NCBI RefSeq assembly: GCF_000759475.1
Contig: NZ_CP009454.1
Location: 806,001-870,000 of the forward strand
Direction: 5' to 3'
Source of the DNA: Pantoea rwandensis
GTDB taxonomy: Bacteria; Pseudomonadota; Gammaproteobacteria; Enterobacterales; Enterobacteriaceae
DNA length: 64,000 nt
Below the pieces are notes generated by a model. That model ran no database searches and was not told the DNA's origin. It saw only the letters and a list, made by a program, of their open reading frames with translations. The translations under genes and the position numbers were made by a program. This document shows, piece after piece, positions 27,358 through 39,126 of the stretch; within the stretch, counting starts at the first letter, position 1, and each line of letters starts with the position of its first letter.

Positions 27358-29026
27358 ATTGCCACGCAGCCAGTGTCAGCGGCTGGCTGCCGTCGATCTT
27401 CTCGCCGCTGATCACATCCTGAAAATGTCGTGTCTGCGGCAGATGCGTGGTGACTTCCCGGCTGCTGAGATTAAATACGCACAAGAGCCCGTCATCACTG
27501 CCTGGCGCATGCCGTCGCAACATCAGCACGGTATTTTCACTCTCCAGTAGCGTCATCGCATTATCCGGGTGGAACGCACTCTGGCGGCTGCGCAGCTGGA
27601 TCAATGCGCTGAGTCGTTCATACACCTGCTGACGCAACGGGTCATCGCCGCTGATCCACTGTTCCATTTCACGCAAACTGTATTTCTGGCGATTGATGGC
27701 GCGGTTGTGTCCTGCCGCGCGCACGCCTTCATTGTCGTTGCGCGATCCCAGAATACTTTGGATATAGATCGCCGGCACGCCCGGAAAGGCGAGCAGAATG
27801 GCATGTGCCAGCAGGAAGCGACGCAGACGCGTGTCATCGTCATCATTTTGTTGGTTGAGAGCATCGAAATAGGTGACGTTAATTTCGTAAGGGCTGGTGG
27901 TGCCATCGGGATTATTTTTATAAGACACCAGCGCCCCTTCCAGCGCCAAATCTCGCACCAGTGCTACGATCTCCACTTCAGACAAAATACCGCGCGCAGG
28001 ATTGAGGCCAATGCCATCGTGCGAGGCAAGGAAGTTGAAGAAGGTGGTGCTGCCGTTACTGGTGCTCAGCGTGCTGGCCCATTGGCGCAGCGCGCGTGCG
28101 GAACCCGAATGAATGGCGTGCAGTACCAGTGGCGGCAGTGAAAACTGATACACCATCTGCGCTTCGTCGTGCCCGTTACCAAAATAACTAATGTTGTCTT
28201 TGTGCGGCACGTTAGTTTCCGTGACTATCACTGTACCCGGTGCCACTTCGTTAGCGATGGCGCGAAACAGCTTCACCAGCTGGTGGGTTTTCGGCAGGTG
28301 AATGCAATTTGTACCCGGCGTCTTCCACATATATCCCACCGCATCAAGACGAACGTAATCGGCGCCCTTGTTCAGATAATCCAGCAATACGTCCACCATA
28401 CGGATCAGCACTTCAGGATTGGCAAAATTAAGATCGATTTGATCGGCGCTGAAAGTGGTCCAGATAAAGCGAGTTTCACCATCGGCCATCTCGAACGGGG
28501 TGAGCAACGGCGAGGTGCGGGGACGCGTCACGGCGCTGAGATCGGTGGCCGGCGGCATGCTGATAAAAAAGTCATCCCAACCGGGATCCTGCGCCAGATA
28601 GTGGCGGAACCATTGGCTGTGCGCCGACATATGATTACAGACAAAATCGAACATCAGCCGGGTTTCACTGTGCAGCGCCGCAATATGCTGCCACTCGCCA
28701 CAAAGAGGATTCACCTGGTGATAATCAATCACGGAGAAGCCATCGTCGGAAGAGTAGGGAAAAAACGGCAGCAGATGGACCAGGCTGAAAGTGGATTGCA
28801 GATGCTGCTGATAGAAGTGCGAGAAGCTGGCAAGTGTGGGCTTATCGGGTTCACGGAACTGATCGGCGTAGCTGATCAATACCACATCCTTCTCATCCCA
28901 GTGGGCTTTGCGCGGTAGCTTAGCGGTATCTCGCGCTGCACGAATATGGGAAAGCAGACGCTCACGTGCGGCGACGGGGAAGCGGCCTGCGTAAATCTCA
29001 TCAAGTAGGGCGTTGATTATGTCCAT
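27338..29026 (-). CDS. GH13 subfamily 18 sugar phosphorylase
   Basis: Alpha-amylase superfamily enzyme of 562 residues, close in length and pattern to sucrose phosphorylases and to E. coli YcjM (glucosylglycerate phosphorylase). The barrel catalytic residues are visible: nucleophile Asp228 in [11 protein letters not shown], acid/base Glu270 in [11 protein letters not shown], and Asp337 in FLASHDGIG. Such enzymes release glucose 1-phosphate from glucosides. Sucrose, sucrose 6-phosphate and glucosylglycerate are all possible substrates, and the sequence does not decide. No transporter or kinase is beside it. The ribosome binding site is weak. The 3' end overlaps bioH by 20 bases. Confidence 0.85.
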   Translation of the reverse strand: MDIINALLDEIYAGRFPVAARERLLSHIRAARDTAKLPRKAHWDEKDVVLISYADQFREPDKPTLASFSHFYQQHLQSTFSLVHLLPFFPYSSDDGFSVIDYHQVNPLCGEWQHIAALHSETRLMFDFVCNHMSAHSQWFRHYLAQDPGWDDFFISMPPATDLSAVTRPRTSPLLTPFEMADGETRFIWTTFSADQIDLNFANPEVLIRMVDVLLDYLNKGADYVRLDAVGYMWKTPGTNCIHLPKTHQLVKLFRAIANEVAPGTVIVTETNVPHKDNISYFGNGHDEAQMVYQFSLPPLVLHAIHSGSARALRQWASTLSTSNGSTTFFNFLASHDGIGLNPARGILSEVEIVALVRDLALEGALVSYKNNPDGTTSPYEINVTYFDALNQQNDDDDTRLRRFLLAHAILLAFPGVPAIYIQSILGSRNDNEGVRAAGHNRAINRQKYSLREMEQWISGDDPLRQQVYERLSALIQLRSRQSAFHPDNAMTLLESENTVLMLRRHAPGSDDGLLCVFNLSSREVTTHLPQTRHFQDVISGEKIDGSQPLTLAAWQFMWLRG

Positions 29027-29108
29027 CAGATCGTCGGGCCACGCGGAAGGTCATTTTTTCACACGGATTTTTTCAGCGTAGACGGATGAGGGGATTTATC
29101 AAATGTGT

Positions 29109-29137
29109 ACGCGCGGAGCGAAGCCGCCTCCGCGCGT
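29109..29137 (-). terminator. Hairpin after tex
   Basis: ACGCGCGGA and TCCGCGCGT pair around an 11-base loop, 17 bases past the tex stop codon. On the minus strand it is followed by ACACATTT rather than a clean T tract, so termination is uncertain. Confidence 0.4.
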
Positions 29138-29153
29138 TATTCAGGGCTGGGCG

Positions 29154-31490
29154 TTAGCGTTTTTTGCCAAATGCTGCTGCCAGCGCATCACCCATCGCGC
29201 TGTTGCCTGCAGGTGCATTGGCAGGTTTACCGCGTCCTTTGCTGTTAGCGGCGGGACGTGCATTTTCTTTGCCGCTGCTGCGGTTATTGCCGCCGCGCGC
29301 ATTGCTCTCGCCGGGCTGCTCGTCAAGACGCATGGTGAGGGCGATGCGTTTACGCTGCATATCCACTTCCATCACCTTCACTTTGACGATATCGCCCGCT
29401 TTCACCACCTGATGGGGATCTTCGACGAACTTGTCTGACAGTGAAGAGATGTGCACCAGACCATCCTGATGCACGCCGATATCCACGAAAGCACCAAAGT
29501 TGGTGACGTTGGTGACCGCGCCTTCCAGAATCATGCCCGGCAGCAGATCGTTCAGCGTTTCCACGCCTTCGGCAAACTGCGCGGTTTTGAACTCCGGACG
29601 GGGATCGCGCCCCGGTTTCTCCAGCTCTTTCATGATGTCGGTGACGGTTGGCAGACCAAAACGCTCGTCGGTGAAGTCGCGCGCGTTGAGATCGCGCAAC
29701 CCACCCGGGTTGCCCATCAGTTCGCTCAGAGCCTGTTCAGTCGCGGCCAGAATACGTTCGACCAGCGGGTAAGCTTCCGGGTGCACGGTGGAGGCATCCA
29801 GCGGGTTATCGCCGTGATTGATGCGCAGGAAGCCGGCGCACTGCTCGTAAGCTTTTGGCCCAAGACGGCTGACTTTCAGCAGCTGCTGGCGATTCTGGAA
29901 GCGGCCGTTCTCATCGCGCCAGGTGACAATGTTCTGCGCCATCATGCGGGTTAAGCCTGCCACGCGCGTCAGCAAGGCGACTGAAGCGGTATTCAGATCC
30001 ACGCCGACGGCGTTTACACAGTCTTCCACCACCGCGTCCAGCTTCTTCGCTAGCTGGCTTTGGCTCACATCATGCTGATACTGGCCAACGCCGATGGATT
30101 TCGGATCGATTTTCACCAGCTCGGCCAGCGGATCCTGCAAGCGACGCGCAATGGAGACGGCGCCGCGAATGGAAACATCCAGGTCCGGAAACTCCAGCGC
30201 GGCCAGTTCCGATGCGGAATAGACCGATGCGCCAGCCTCGCTGACAATCACTTTCTGCGCGTTGATCTGCGGGAACTGCTTCTGCACGTCGAGGAAGAAA
30301 CGCTCGGTTTCACGTGAAGCGGTACCGTTACCAATCGCCACCAACTCTACCTGGTGTTTGATGCACAGTGCTGCCACAGCTGATGCGGCTTTCGCCACCT
30401 GTCCGGTGTGCGGATAGATGGTGTCATGTGCCACCAGTTTGCCGGTGGCATCCACCACGGCGACTTTCACGCCGGTACGCAGGCCCGGATCGAGCCCCAT
30501 GGTGGCGCGCATGCCTGCCGGAGCCGCCATCAGCAAATCGTGCAGGTTGCGGGCGAATACGTTAATCGCTTCATCTTCTGCGCGTTCGCGAATGGTGCCC
30601 ATCAGTTCGGTTTCGAGATGCAGCAGCACTTTGATGCGCCAGGTCCAGCTCACCACCGCTTTACGCCAGCTGTCTGCCGGTGCATTGTTCAGACGCAGTT
30701 GCAGATGGTCGGCGATCAGCGTTTCACCGTGGCTTTCGCGCGGCGCTTCTTCGAATTGTGGATCGGCGTTCAGAGAGAGTTGCAGCACGCCTTCATTGCG
30801 ACCACGGAACATCGCTAGCGCACGGTGAGAAGGAACGGTGCTGAGAGGTTCGTGGTGATCGAAGTAGTCGCGGAATTTCGCGCCCTCTTCCTCTTTACCT
30901 TCCACCACACGAGCCACCAGATGCGCGTTTTTCCACAGATAATCACGCACTTTTGCCAGCAGCGTGGCGTCTTCGGCAAAACGTTCCATCAGGATATAAC
31001 GTGCGCCATCCAGCGCTGCGCGCACATCGGCGACGCCTTTATCCGCATCCACATAGCTTGCAGCCAATGACTCGGGTTCCTGAGAAGGATCGCTCCATAG
31101 CGTTTCAGCCAGTGGCTCCAGGCCCGCTTCGATGGCGATCTGCCCACGCGTGCGGCGTTTCTGCTTATACGGCAGATACAGATCTTCCAGTTCAGTTTTG
31201 TTCAGCGTGCCATTGATGGCCGTGGCGAGTTCTGGGGTGAGTTTGCCCTGCTCATCGATGGATTTCAGAATTGACTGGCGGCGATCTTCCAGCTCACGCA
31301 GATAGCCAAGGCGGCTCTCCAGCTGACGCAACTGGGTATCATCCAGCCCACCGGTCACTTCCTTACGATAACGTGCGATAAATGGCACGGTGTTCCCTTC
31401 ATCCAGCAAGCGTACAGCGGCGTCAACCTGGTCGGCGCGTGCCTTCAGCTCACTTGCGATAATCTGGCTCAGTGAATCTTTCATCATCAT
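29154..31490 (-). CDS. tex: RNA-binding transcription accessory protein Tex
   Basis: Conserved nucleic-acid-binding protein (YhgF in E. coli) of 778 residues. An N-terminal helical region is followed by a YqgF-like RNase H fold ([17 protein letters not shown]), helix-hairpin-helix motifs ([19 protein letters not shown]) and an S1 RNA-binding domain ([31 protein letters not shown]). The basic Gly/Asn/Ala-rich tail ends in AFGKKR. Three adjacent ATG codons (31490, 31487, 31484) could start it; a TTG two codons further up is less likely. In E. coli feoABC lies between bioH and this gene; here a sugar phosphorylase does. It diverges from greB. Confidence 0.94.
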   Translation of the reverse strand: MMMKDSLSQIIASELKARADQVDAAVRLLDEGNTVPFIARYRKEVTGGLDDTQLRQLESRLGYLRELEDRRQSILKSIDEQGKLTPELATAINGTLNKTELEDLYLPYKQKRRTRGQIAIEAGLEPLAETLWSDPSQEPESLAASYVDADKGVADVRAALDGARYILMERFAEDATLLAKVRDYLWKNAHLVARVVEGKEEEGAKFRDYFDHHEPLSTVPSHRALAMFRGRNEGVLQLSLNADPQFEEAPRESHGETLIADHLQLRLNNAPADSWRKAVVSWTWRIKVLLHLETELMGTIRERAEDEAINVFARNLHDLLMAAPAGMRATMGLDPGLRTGVKVAVVDATGKLVAHDTIYPHTGQVAKAASAVAALCIKHQVELVAIGNGTASRETERFFLDVQKQFPQINAQKVIVSEAGASVYSASELAALEFPDLDVSIRGAVSIARRLQDPLAELVKIDPKSIGVGQYQHDVSQSQLAKKLDAVVEDCVNAVGVDLNTASVALLTRVAGLTRMMAQNIVTWRDENGRFQNRQQLLKVSRLGPKAYEQCAGFLRINHGDNPLDASTVHPEAYPLVERILAATEQALSELMGNPGGLRDLNARDFTDERFGLPTVTDIMKELEKPGRDPRPEFKTAQFAEGVETLNDLLPGMILEGAVTNVTNFGAFVDIGVHQDGLVHISSLSDKFVEDPHQVVKAGDIVKVKVMEVDMQRKRIALTMRLDEQPGESNARGGNNRSSGKENARPAANSKGRGKPANAPAGNSAMGDALAAAFGKKR

Positions 31491-31688
31491 TAACAATGCT
31501 TACACAGGGTTGGAAAATAGGGGACAGTTATACGGATTGGGGCGGCAAATTGCCAGCCGGGGACAGGCGAATCCGTCTTTTTCTGAATGCAGCACGCACA
31601 TCACTGCGCACACCTTGCTGATAGCAATGCAGTCGCTTATTGTTGGCCTCTTTGCTGTAAAGACCCATTGTTGCCACGAGTAGATGTT

Positions 31689-32177
31689 ATGAAAACCCAA
31701 CTGATTACCCGCGAAGGCTATAACAAATTACGTGCCGAGCACGAGCATTTGTGGAACGAAAAGCGTCCGGAAATCACCAAAATTGTCTCCTGGGCGGCCA
31801 GCCTTGGCGATCGTTCGGAAAACGCCGATTACACCTATAACAAACGCCTGTTGCGGCAGATTGACCGCCGTGTGCGCTATCTGCGCAAGTGCCTCGCCGA
31901 TTTGAAAATTGTCGATTATGCGCCGCAACAGGAAGGGAAGGTGTTCTTTGGTGCCTGGGTTGAGGTGGAAAATGAACAGGGTGATGCAAAGCGGTTTCGC
32001 ATTGTGGGGCCGGATGAAATCTATGGCGATGCGGTTAAGGATTACATCTCCATTGATTCACCGATGGCCCGTGCGCTGATCAAGAAAGAGGTGGATGACG
32101 AAGTCGTGGTGAATACGCCGGAAGGGCAGAAAGTGTGGTTTGTTAACTGCATCGAGTATGTGAAGAACCCAGAGTAA
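31689..32177 (+). CDS. greB: Transcription elongation factor GreB
   Basis: RNA polymerase secondary-channel factor of 162 residues that stimulates cleavage of backtracked RNA. The N-terminal coiled coil carries the acidic tip SWAASLGDRSENADYTYNK with the Asp and Glu that hold magnesium. The C-terminal FKBP-like domain includes EIYGDAVKDYISIDSPMARALI. The frame is open upstream to 31587, but the ATG at 31689 gives the family start MKTQLITREGYNKL. Confidence 0.96.
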   Translation: MKTQLITREGYNKLRAEHEHLWNEKRPEITKIVSWAASLGDRSENADYTYNKRLLRQIDRRVRYLRKCLADLKIVDYAPQQEGKVFFGAWVEVENEQGDAKRFRIVGPDEIYGDAVKDYISIDSPMARALIKKEVDDEVVVNTPEGQKVWFVNCIEYVKNPE

Positions 32178-32185
32178 AAAAGAGG

Positions 32186-32235
32186 CGGAGAATAATGGCT
32201 TGGGTAAAAAAGCCTTGGGTGCAACTTATTCTCCG
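32186..32235. repeat. Nested inverted repeat just after greB
   Basis: CGGAGAATAA and TTATTCTCCG are perfect 10-base arms 30 bases apart. Between them GGCTT and AAGCC form an inner stem, and the word CTTGGGT occurs twice. It starts 9 bases past the greB stop. It lacks a T tract, so it is not a simple terminator. Function unknown. Confidence 0.5.
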
Positions 32236-32301
32236 GTGGCGAAATGGGCTGGCAGTAAAAGGGGGCAGCGCCGCAGCCTTGCCGCGCCTGAAACGTTCGG
32301 A

Positions 32302-32544
32302 TTATTTGCCTGGTGTGGTCGCGGTGGTGGTCGATGTGCTGCTGGTGCCTTTGTCACCGCCGCCCATGGTTGCCAGCGCCACTCCCAACAGCGCACCCAC
32401 GGCACCCACGCCAATCGCGTCTGAGTTGCCTTTGGCAGTGGTGGAAGCCTGGGCTCCCGCCGCTTCGCCCGCGCTAGTGGCAGCATGAGCCTGAGAAAGG
32501 CTGACCAGCACCAGTGCACTCAGCAAGACCGCAGTTTTTTTCAT
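32302..32544 (-). CDS. Small secreted YjbE-like protein
   Basis: Protein of 80 residues with a clear signal peptide: MKKTAVLLSALVLVSLSQAHA, cut before ATSAGEAAG. The rest is Gly/Ala-rich with a Ser/Thr-rich tail (TSSTSTTTATTPGK). Length, GEAAG start and GVALATMGGGD segment resemble E. coli YjbE, part of the yjbEFGH exopolysaccharide operon. No yjbFGH genes are beside it. GGAGAG lies before the ATG at 32544; a start at 32568 would spoil the signal peptide. It is a short, low-complexity protein, so the relationship is tentative. Confidence 0.65.
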   Translation of the reverse strand: MKKTAVLLSALVLVSLSQAHAATSAGEAAGAQASTTAKGNSDAIGVGAVGALLGVALATMGGGDKGTSSTSTTTATTPGK

Positions 32545-33058
32545 TTTTCTCTCTCCAAAGATGCGCAATTTCAGCAGGAACCCTTGCAGTTTCTGAGATC
32601 GTTATGCGGGAAGAAAGTGCTGATTAGTAACTGATTAATCAGACTTTATTTAACGCTGGCCTTATCAGGCGCGAGATGCGTATTGTTCCGAGAGCAGATG
32701 AGCACTGAAAACGAAAAGAGCCAGATATTATGCTGCGAATGATCGCCAACCGAACGATTCTGGCCTGTCGACTTAAGTCAAATGGTCCCAAATGCTGTGA
32801 TAACGAGCGGTCTGCGGCCCGGCGATCCATTTTCGAAAAGAAAACCACGGAAATTTTCGGATTAGCGCTAAGCGGCTGGAAAGCCCCGATAAAAAGCGGG
32901 AGACAACGCGCATTTCAGGGCTTAAATTAAATATAAGCTGCTGTTTAATATGCTTTGTAACAATTTCGGCTAGAATATAAACCATTAATAACTGTCACAT
33001 GCAGGCATCTTTTTTACACAATATTGACTCAGGCAATGGCGCCTTTGGGAGTTGAACA
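32545..33058. promoter_or_regulatory. Gap upstream of ompR
   Basis: This 514-base gap holds no gene I can support. It should contain the ompR promoter on the plus strand and the promoter of the YjbE-like gene on the minus strand. TAGAAT at about 32972, in a TA-rich stretch, is a candidate ompR -10. GTCACATGC at about 32995 resembles half of a CRP site; the E. coli ompB operon is CRP-controlled. GGGAGTTG precedes the ompR start. Confidence 0.4.
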
Positions 33059-35133
<2,075 letters not shown>

Positions 35134-35173
35134 CGCCTCGCTCAGATCGATGCAACGCGTTGGACTTCGTATC

Positions 35174-35199
35174 AATGAGCCGCCATTTGGCGGCTCATT
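35174..35199. terminator. Hairpin between envZ and pckA
   Basis: AATGAGCCGCC and GGCGGCTCATT pair around a 4-base loop in the convergent 70-base gap. Neither side has a strong T tract. It could still end one or both transcripts. Confidence 0.5.
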
Positions 35200-35203
35200 C
35201 ACA

Positions 35204-36823
35204 TCACAACTGCGGTCCAGCCTGAACCAGCTCCTTGCCTGCATCGTTATCGGTATACTTCTCAAAGTTGGTGACAAAACGCTGCGCCAGCCCCTGCGCG
35301 GCCTCATGCCACGCGGCTTCATCCGGCCAGCTGCGACGTGGATCCAGAATCGCGTCATCGACTTGCGCCAGGGTTGCTGGCATCTGCAGGTTAAATACCG
35401 GTAGCGTTACCGTCGCTACGTCGTCCAGCTCACCCGCCAGAATCGCATTGATGATGGCGCGGGTATCTTTCAGTGAAATACGTTTACCGCTGCCATTCCA
35501 ACCGGTATTCACCAGATACGCTTTTGCACCCGCTGCTTCCATGCGCTTCACCAGCACATCGGAATATTGCGTTGGATGCAACGTCAGGAAGGCCGCGCCA
35601 AAACAGGCTGAGAACGTCGGCGTTGGCTGGGTGACACCGCGCTCGGTGCCGGCCAGTTTGGCGGTAAAACCCGACAGGAAGTGATACTGGGTTTGTTCCG
35701 GTGTCAGGCGTGAAACCGGCGGCAGCACACCAAAGGCATCAGCGGTCAGGAAAATAACGCGTTGCGCATGGCCCGCTTTGGAGACCGGCTGCACGATGTT
35801 TTCAATATGCTCAATGGGGTAGGAAACACGGGTGTTTTCAGTTTTGCTGGCATCAGCATAATCAACGCTGCCATCTGCCCGCACCACGACGTTCTCCAGC
35901 AGGGCATCACGGCGGATAGCGCGATAGATCTCCGGCTCAGCTTTCTCCGACAGATTGATGGTTTTGGCGTAGCAGCCACCTTCGAAGTTGAAGACACCAT
36001 CATCGTCCCAACCGTGTTCGTCATCGCCAATCAGCTGGCGGTCGGGATCGGTGGACAGCGTGGTTTTACCGGTGCCAGACAGGCCGAAGAATACCGCAAC
36101 GTCACCCGCTTTACCCACGTTCGCCGAGCAGTGCATTGACGCGATGCCTTTCAGCGGCAACAGGTAGTTCATGATGGCGAACAAACCTTTTTTCATCTCG
36201 CCGCCGTACCAGGTGCCGCCAATCAGCTGCATGCGTTCGGTGAGGTTAAAGGCGACAAAGTTCTCTGAGTGTAAACCCTGAGCCTGCCAGTCCGGGTTGG
36301 TACACTGCGCGGCGTTCATCACCACAAAATCCGGTTTAAAGGAGGCCAGCTCGGCTTCATCAGGGCGGATAAACATGTTTTTGACGAAATGCGCCTGCCA
36401 GGCCACTTCCATCACAAAGCGCACGCTCAGGCGGGTATCCGGATTCGCGCCGCAGAAGGCGTCGATAACAAACAGACGTTTGCCAGAGAGTTGCGCCGTG
36501 CAGCGATCTTTCAGCGCCTGCCAGGTTTCCTGCGACAGCGGCTGGTTGTCATTTTTGCCGTTTCCAACGTCATTCCACCATAAGGTGTCACGCGTGGTGT
36601 CATCGCGCACGATGTACTTATCTTTTGGCGAACGCCCGGTAAAGATGCCGGTATCCACGGCAATGGCGCCGCTTTGCGTCAGGGTGCCTCGCGCATAACC
36701 TTCCAGTTCCGGGCGGGTTTCTTCCTGAAACAGCGTATCAAAGTCAGGGTTGTACACCACTTCTGTGGTGTTGCTGATGCCCAAAGCGGCAAGGGCTTGC
36801 GATGTCAGGCCGTGAACGCGCAT
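35204..36823 (-). CDS. pckA: Phosphoenolpyruvate carboxykinase (ATP)
   Basis: Gluconeogenic enzyme of 539 residues that converts oxaloacetate and ATP to phosphoenolpyruvate. The P-loop GLSGTGKT is at 247-254, followed by the kinase-2 segment [21 protein letters not shown]. The substrate Arg is in [13 protein letters not shown] near residue 64. Length and sequence match E. coli PckA. The 270-base gap upstream separates it from hslO and contains its promoter. Confidence 0.97.
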   Translation of the reverse strand: MRVHGLTSQALAALGISNTTEVVYNPDFDTLFQEETRPELEGYARGTLTQSGAIAVDTGIFTGRSPKDKYIVRDDTTRDTLWWNDVGNGKNDNQPLSQETWQALKDRCTAQLSGKRLFVIDAFCGANPDTRLSVRFVMEVAWQAHFVKNMFIRPDEAELASFKPDFVVMNAAQCTNPDWQAQGLHSENFVAFNLTERMQLIGGTWYGGEMKKGLFAIMNYLLPLKGIASMHCSANVGKAGDVAVFFGLSGTGKTTLSTDPDRQLIGDDEHGWDDDGVFNFEGGCYAKTINLSEKAEPEIYRAIRRDALLENVVVRADGSVDYADASKTENTRVSYPIEHIENIVQPVSKAGHAQRVIFLTADAFGVLPPVSRLTPEQTQYHFLSGFTAKLAGTERGVTQPTPTFSACFGAAFLTLHPTQYSDVLVKRMEAAGAKAYLVNTGWNGSGKRISLKDTRAIINAILAGELDDVATVTLPVFNLQMPATLAQVDDAILDPRRSWPDEAAWHEAAQGLAQRFVTNFEKYTDNDAGKELVQAGPQL

Positions 36824-37093
36824 GTGGCTGCTCCTTAAATCAGTGCTTCATAGCATTTTTATGAGAGATTCTGCGTTCTGCCGCGCATAGCCGGACAGGG
36901 CAGATCGCGCGCAGTGTACACGTCTGAGCAGGGCGTAAAAGTGAGGAGAGTTAAAAATGCGAGCTGGAACGTGACAAGTAGAGAAATCCGCCACTTAAGA
37001 AACTAAAGTCAGTGTAAGGTAGTTAATTTTCGCGAAAAAGTGATGAGTTCATTCCTGACAGGAATGCGGGCGGCGATGCCGCCCGTAGGGGGA

Positions 37094-37966
37094 TTAGTGC
37101 AATTGATCGCTGTTAGGCGTTGGTGCGTTACGAATGGCAGCAATGTCTACGGCATCATAAACATAGTGCGAGCCACAATAATCGCAGTGCATATCGATCT
37201 TGCCATCCTCTTCGAGAATTTCGTCCACTTCTTCAACCGGCAGCGTGTTTAATACTTCGCCACAGCGTTCACGTGAACAGGTGCATTTGAAGCTGACCGG
37301 CGTCGGATCAAACACCGTGGCTTCTTCCTGGTGATACAAGCGCCACAGCACATCCGTCGCGGGCAGCTCAATCAGCTCTTCGCTCTTCACGGTTTCGGTC
37401 AGAGTGGCCAGATGGTTAAAATCATCCTGGCTCGGCTCTTGTGCAGGCAGAACCTGCAACAGAATACCGGCGGCGCCTTTATCGCTGGTACGAATAAACA
37501 GGCGAGTTGGCAACTGCTCAGAACGCATGAAGTAATCTTCCAGGCAACCAGCCAGCGTATCGGCTTCCAGACCGACGACGCCCTGATAACGCTCGCCTTT
37601 TTCCGGAGAAATGGTGATGACCAGATAGCCGTTGCCCACCATCTCTTTCAGGCTGCTGCCCGGCGCAATTTCGCTATCTTCCTTCACGCGTGCAACGCCA
37701 CGTAATTCCTGTTTGTTGTTGCCGTTGATCACCGCCAATGTCAGTGGACCATCGCCCTGTAACTGAACGGTGATGTCGCCATCGAATTTCAGCGTTGCGG
37801 TCAACAAACTGGTCGCGACCAGCAATTCACCCAGCAGGTTTTTCACCGGTTCGGCGTAGTCGTGGTTTTTGACAATCTCACGCCAGGTTTCGGATACGTT
37901 GACCAGCTCGCCGCGCACGGCGACATTTTCGAACAGGTAACGGTGCAGTTGATCTTGAACAGACAT
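37094..37966 (-). CDS. hslO: Redox-regulated chaperone Hsp33
   Basis: Cytoplasmic holdase of 290 residues, active when oxidised. The zinc/redox centre has CxC at Cys228 and Cys230 and CxxC at Cys261 and Cys264, as in E. coli Hsp33. The N-terminal domain includes [19 protein letters not shown]. The open frame extends to 37999, but the ATG at 37966 gives the family start [20 protein letters not shown]. It lies 25 bases after hslR. Confidence 0.95.
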   Translation of the reverse strand: MSVQDQLHRYLFENVAVRGELVNVSETWREIVKNHDYAEPVKNLLGELLVATSLLTATLKFDGDITVQLQGDGPLTLAVINGNNKQELRGVARVKEDSEIAPGSSLKEMVGNGYLVITISPEKGERYQGVVGLEADTLAGCLEDYFMRSEQLPTRLFIRTSDKGAAGILLQVLPAQEPSQDDFNHLATLTETVKSEELIELPATDVLWRLYHQEEATVFDPTPVSFKCTCSRERCGEVLNTLPVEEVDEILEEDGKIDMHCDYCGSHYVYDAVDIAAIRNAPTPNSDQLH

Positions 37967-37991
37967 AGTGTTTCTCTCGTTGGGGCGACGG

Positions 37992-38393
37992 TTATTCATC
38001 GCCCGACAATTTAAATTTCATCAGATCGCGGCGCTCTTTTTTATCCGGGCGGCGATCGGGGTGCGGCATGGTCAGGGCATTCATTTTGCGCGCCAGTGCC
38101 GTTTTTTCACGCTTCTCAATGCTGGCGGCGGTCTCCGCATACATCGCTTGCGCTTCAGTGGCTGGGCGGCGTTGATCGCCTATGGCGGTAATCACCACCG
38201 TTCGCTCATCGTTGCCCTGGCGCAGTGTTAGTTCGGCCTGCAATTCCACGATTTTACTCGGTTTGCTGCGCTGGCCGTTGTAATGCACTTTACCGCCATC
38301 GATCATTTCGCGAGCCAGCGCGCGCGTTTTATAAAAACGCGCAGCCCACAGCCATTTATCGAGGCGGACACCTTCGCTGGTTTTTTCTTTCAT
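37992..38393 (-). CDS. hslR: Ribosome-associated heat shock protein Hsp15
   Basis: S4-domain RNA-binding protein of 133 residues, the same length as in E. coli. It binds stalled 50S subunits that carry nascent chains and helps recycle them. The S4 motif runs from [32 protein letters not shown]. The C-terminal part is basic and helical. The ATG at 38393 follows GGAGCCGC. The frame is open further up without a good start. It is part of the yrfG-hslR-hslO set. Confidence 0.94.
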   Translation of the reverse strand: MKEKTSEGVRLDKWLWAARFYKTRALAREMIDGGKVHYNGQRSKPSKIVELQAELTLRQGNDERTVVITAIGDQRRPATEAQAMYAETAASIEKREKTALARKMNALTMPHPDRRPDKKERRDLMKFKLSGDE

Positions 38394-38406
38394 TGCGGCT
38401 CCTGCT

Positions 38407-39075
38407 TTAACGCAGCGTTTCACACAACTGGCGATAGTCTCGCACTGCAGCATGACGCTGGAAAGATTGATCGGGCCGACCGGAATCCGGATTGCTGACG
38501 CCTAAACACCAGCGAATGCCCCAGCGTGCCGCTGCATCAAGGATCGCTTCGCTATCATCAATGAACAGCGTGCGTTCGCTATCGAATGCCGTTTGCTGCT
38601 GCACGGCCTGCCAGAGACGTGGATCCTCTTTCGGATACCCAAAGGTATGGGTAGAAAGTAATAAATCAAGGTGGGGAGCCAAACCGGTTTGCTCCAGCTT
38701 TACCTCGAGGTTGTACGGATGCGCATTGGTCAGCAAGATGGTGCGTTTACCCGCAGCACGCAGTGCCTGGAGTAGCGGTAGCGTATCCTCGCGCATGGCC
38801 GCACGGTGACGCTTTTCCCATGTCATGGCGCGGATATCCAAGGCCAGTTCTTGCGACCAGTAATCAAGACAATACCAGTTTAGCGTATGCACCACGGCTT
38901 GATACTTCTGCTGAATCAGCTGGTGTGCTTCGGCCAGCGTGATATCACGCTCGCGGCTCAGGGTTTCCGGAACGTGCTCCAGCCAGAAATGGCGGTCAAA
39001 GGCGAGATCGAGCAGCGTGCCATCCATATCCAGCAGCACGGTATCAATCCCGGACCAGTTTAGCGTCATCGTCAT
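38407..39075 (-). CDS. yrfG: GMP/IMP nucleotidase YrfG
   Basis: HAD-superfamily phosphatase of 222 residues that hydrolyses purine nucleotides such as GMP and IMP. The catalytic pair is in VLLDMDGTLLD (Asp16, Asp18). Motif II is ILLTNAH, followed by a Lys region (YPKEDPRLW), and motif IV is FIDDSEAILDAA. It lies between igaA and hslR, 13 bases ahead of hslR, as in E. coli. Confidence 0.93.
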   Translation of the reverse strand: MTMTLNWSGIDTVLLDMDGTLLDLAFDRHFWLEHVPETLSRERDITLAEAHQLIQQKYQAVVHTLNWYCLDYWSQELALDIRAMTWEKRHRAAMREDTLPLLQALRAAGKRTILLTNAHPYNLEVKLEQTGLAPHLDLLLSTHTFGYPKEDPRLWQAVQQQTAFDSERTLFIDDSEAILDAAARWGIRWCLGVSNPDSGRPDQSFQRHAAVRDYRQLCETLR

Positions 39076-39126
39076 ACTCTCTCGCCCTAAAAAATAGGGC
39101 GACAGGGTAGCACAGAAGGGAAGGGC

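Noticed and set aside
32195..32488. A 97-residue plus-strand frame opposite the YjbE-like gene.
   Set aside because: It is antisense to a gene with a clear signal peptide and ribosome binding site, and starts inside the inverted repeat after greB.
32639..32930. Short frames on both strands in the gap before ompR.
   Set aside because: Unremarkable composition, no ribosome binding sites, mutually overlapping.
37053..37090. GGGCGGC/GCCGCCC and ATTCCTG/CAGGAAT hairpins near the hslO stop, considered as a REP or terminator.
   Set aside because: GTAG is on the wrong side of the palindrome for the REP family, and no T tract follows for a terminator.
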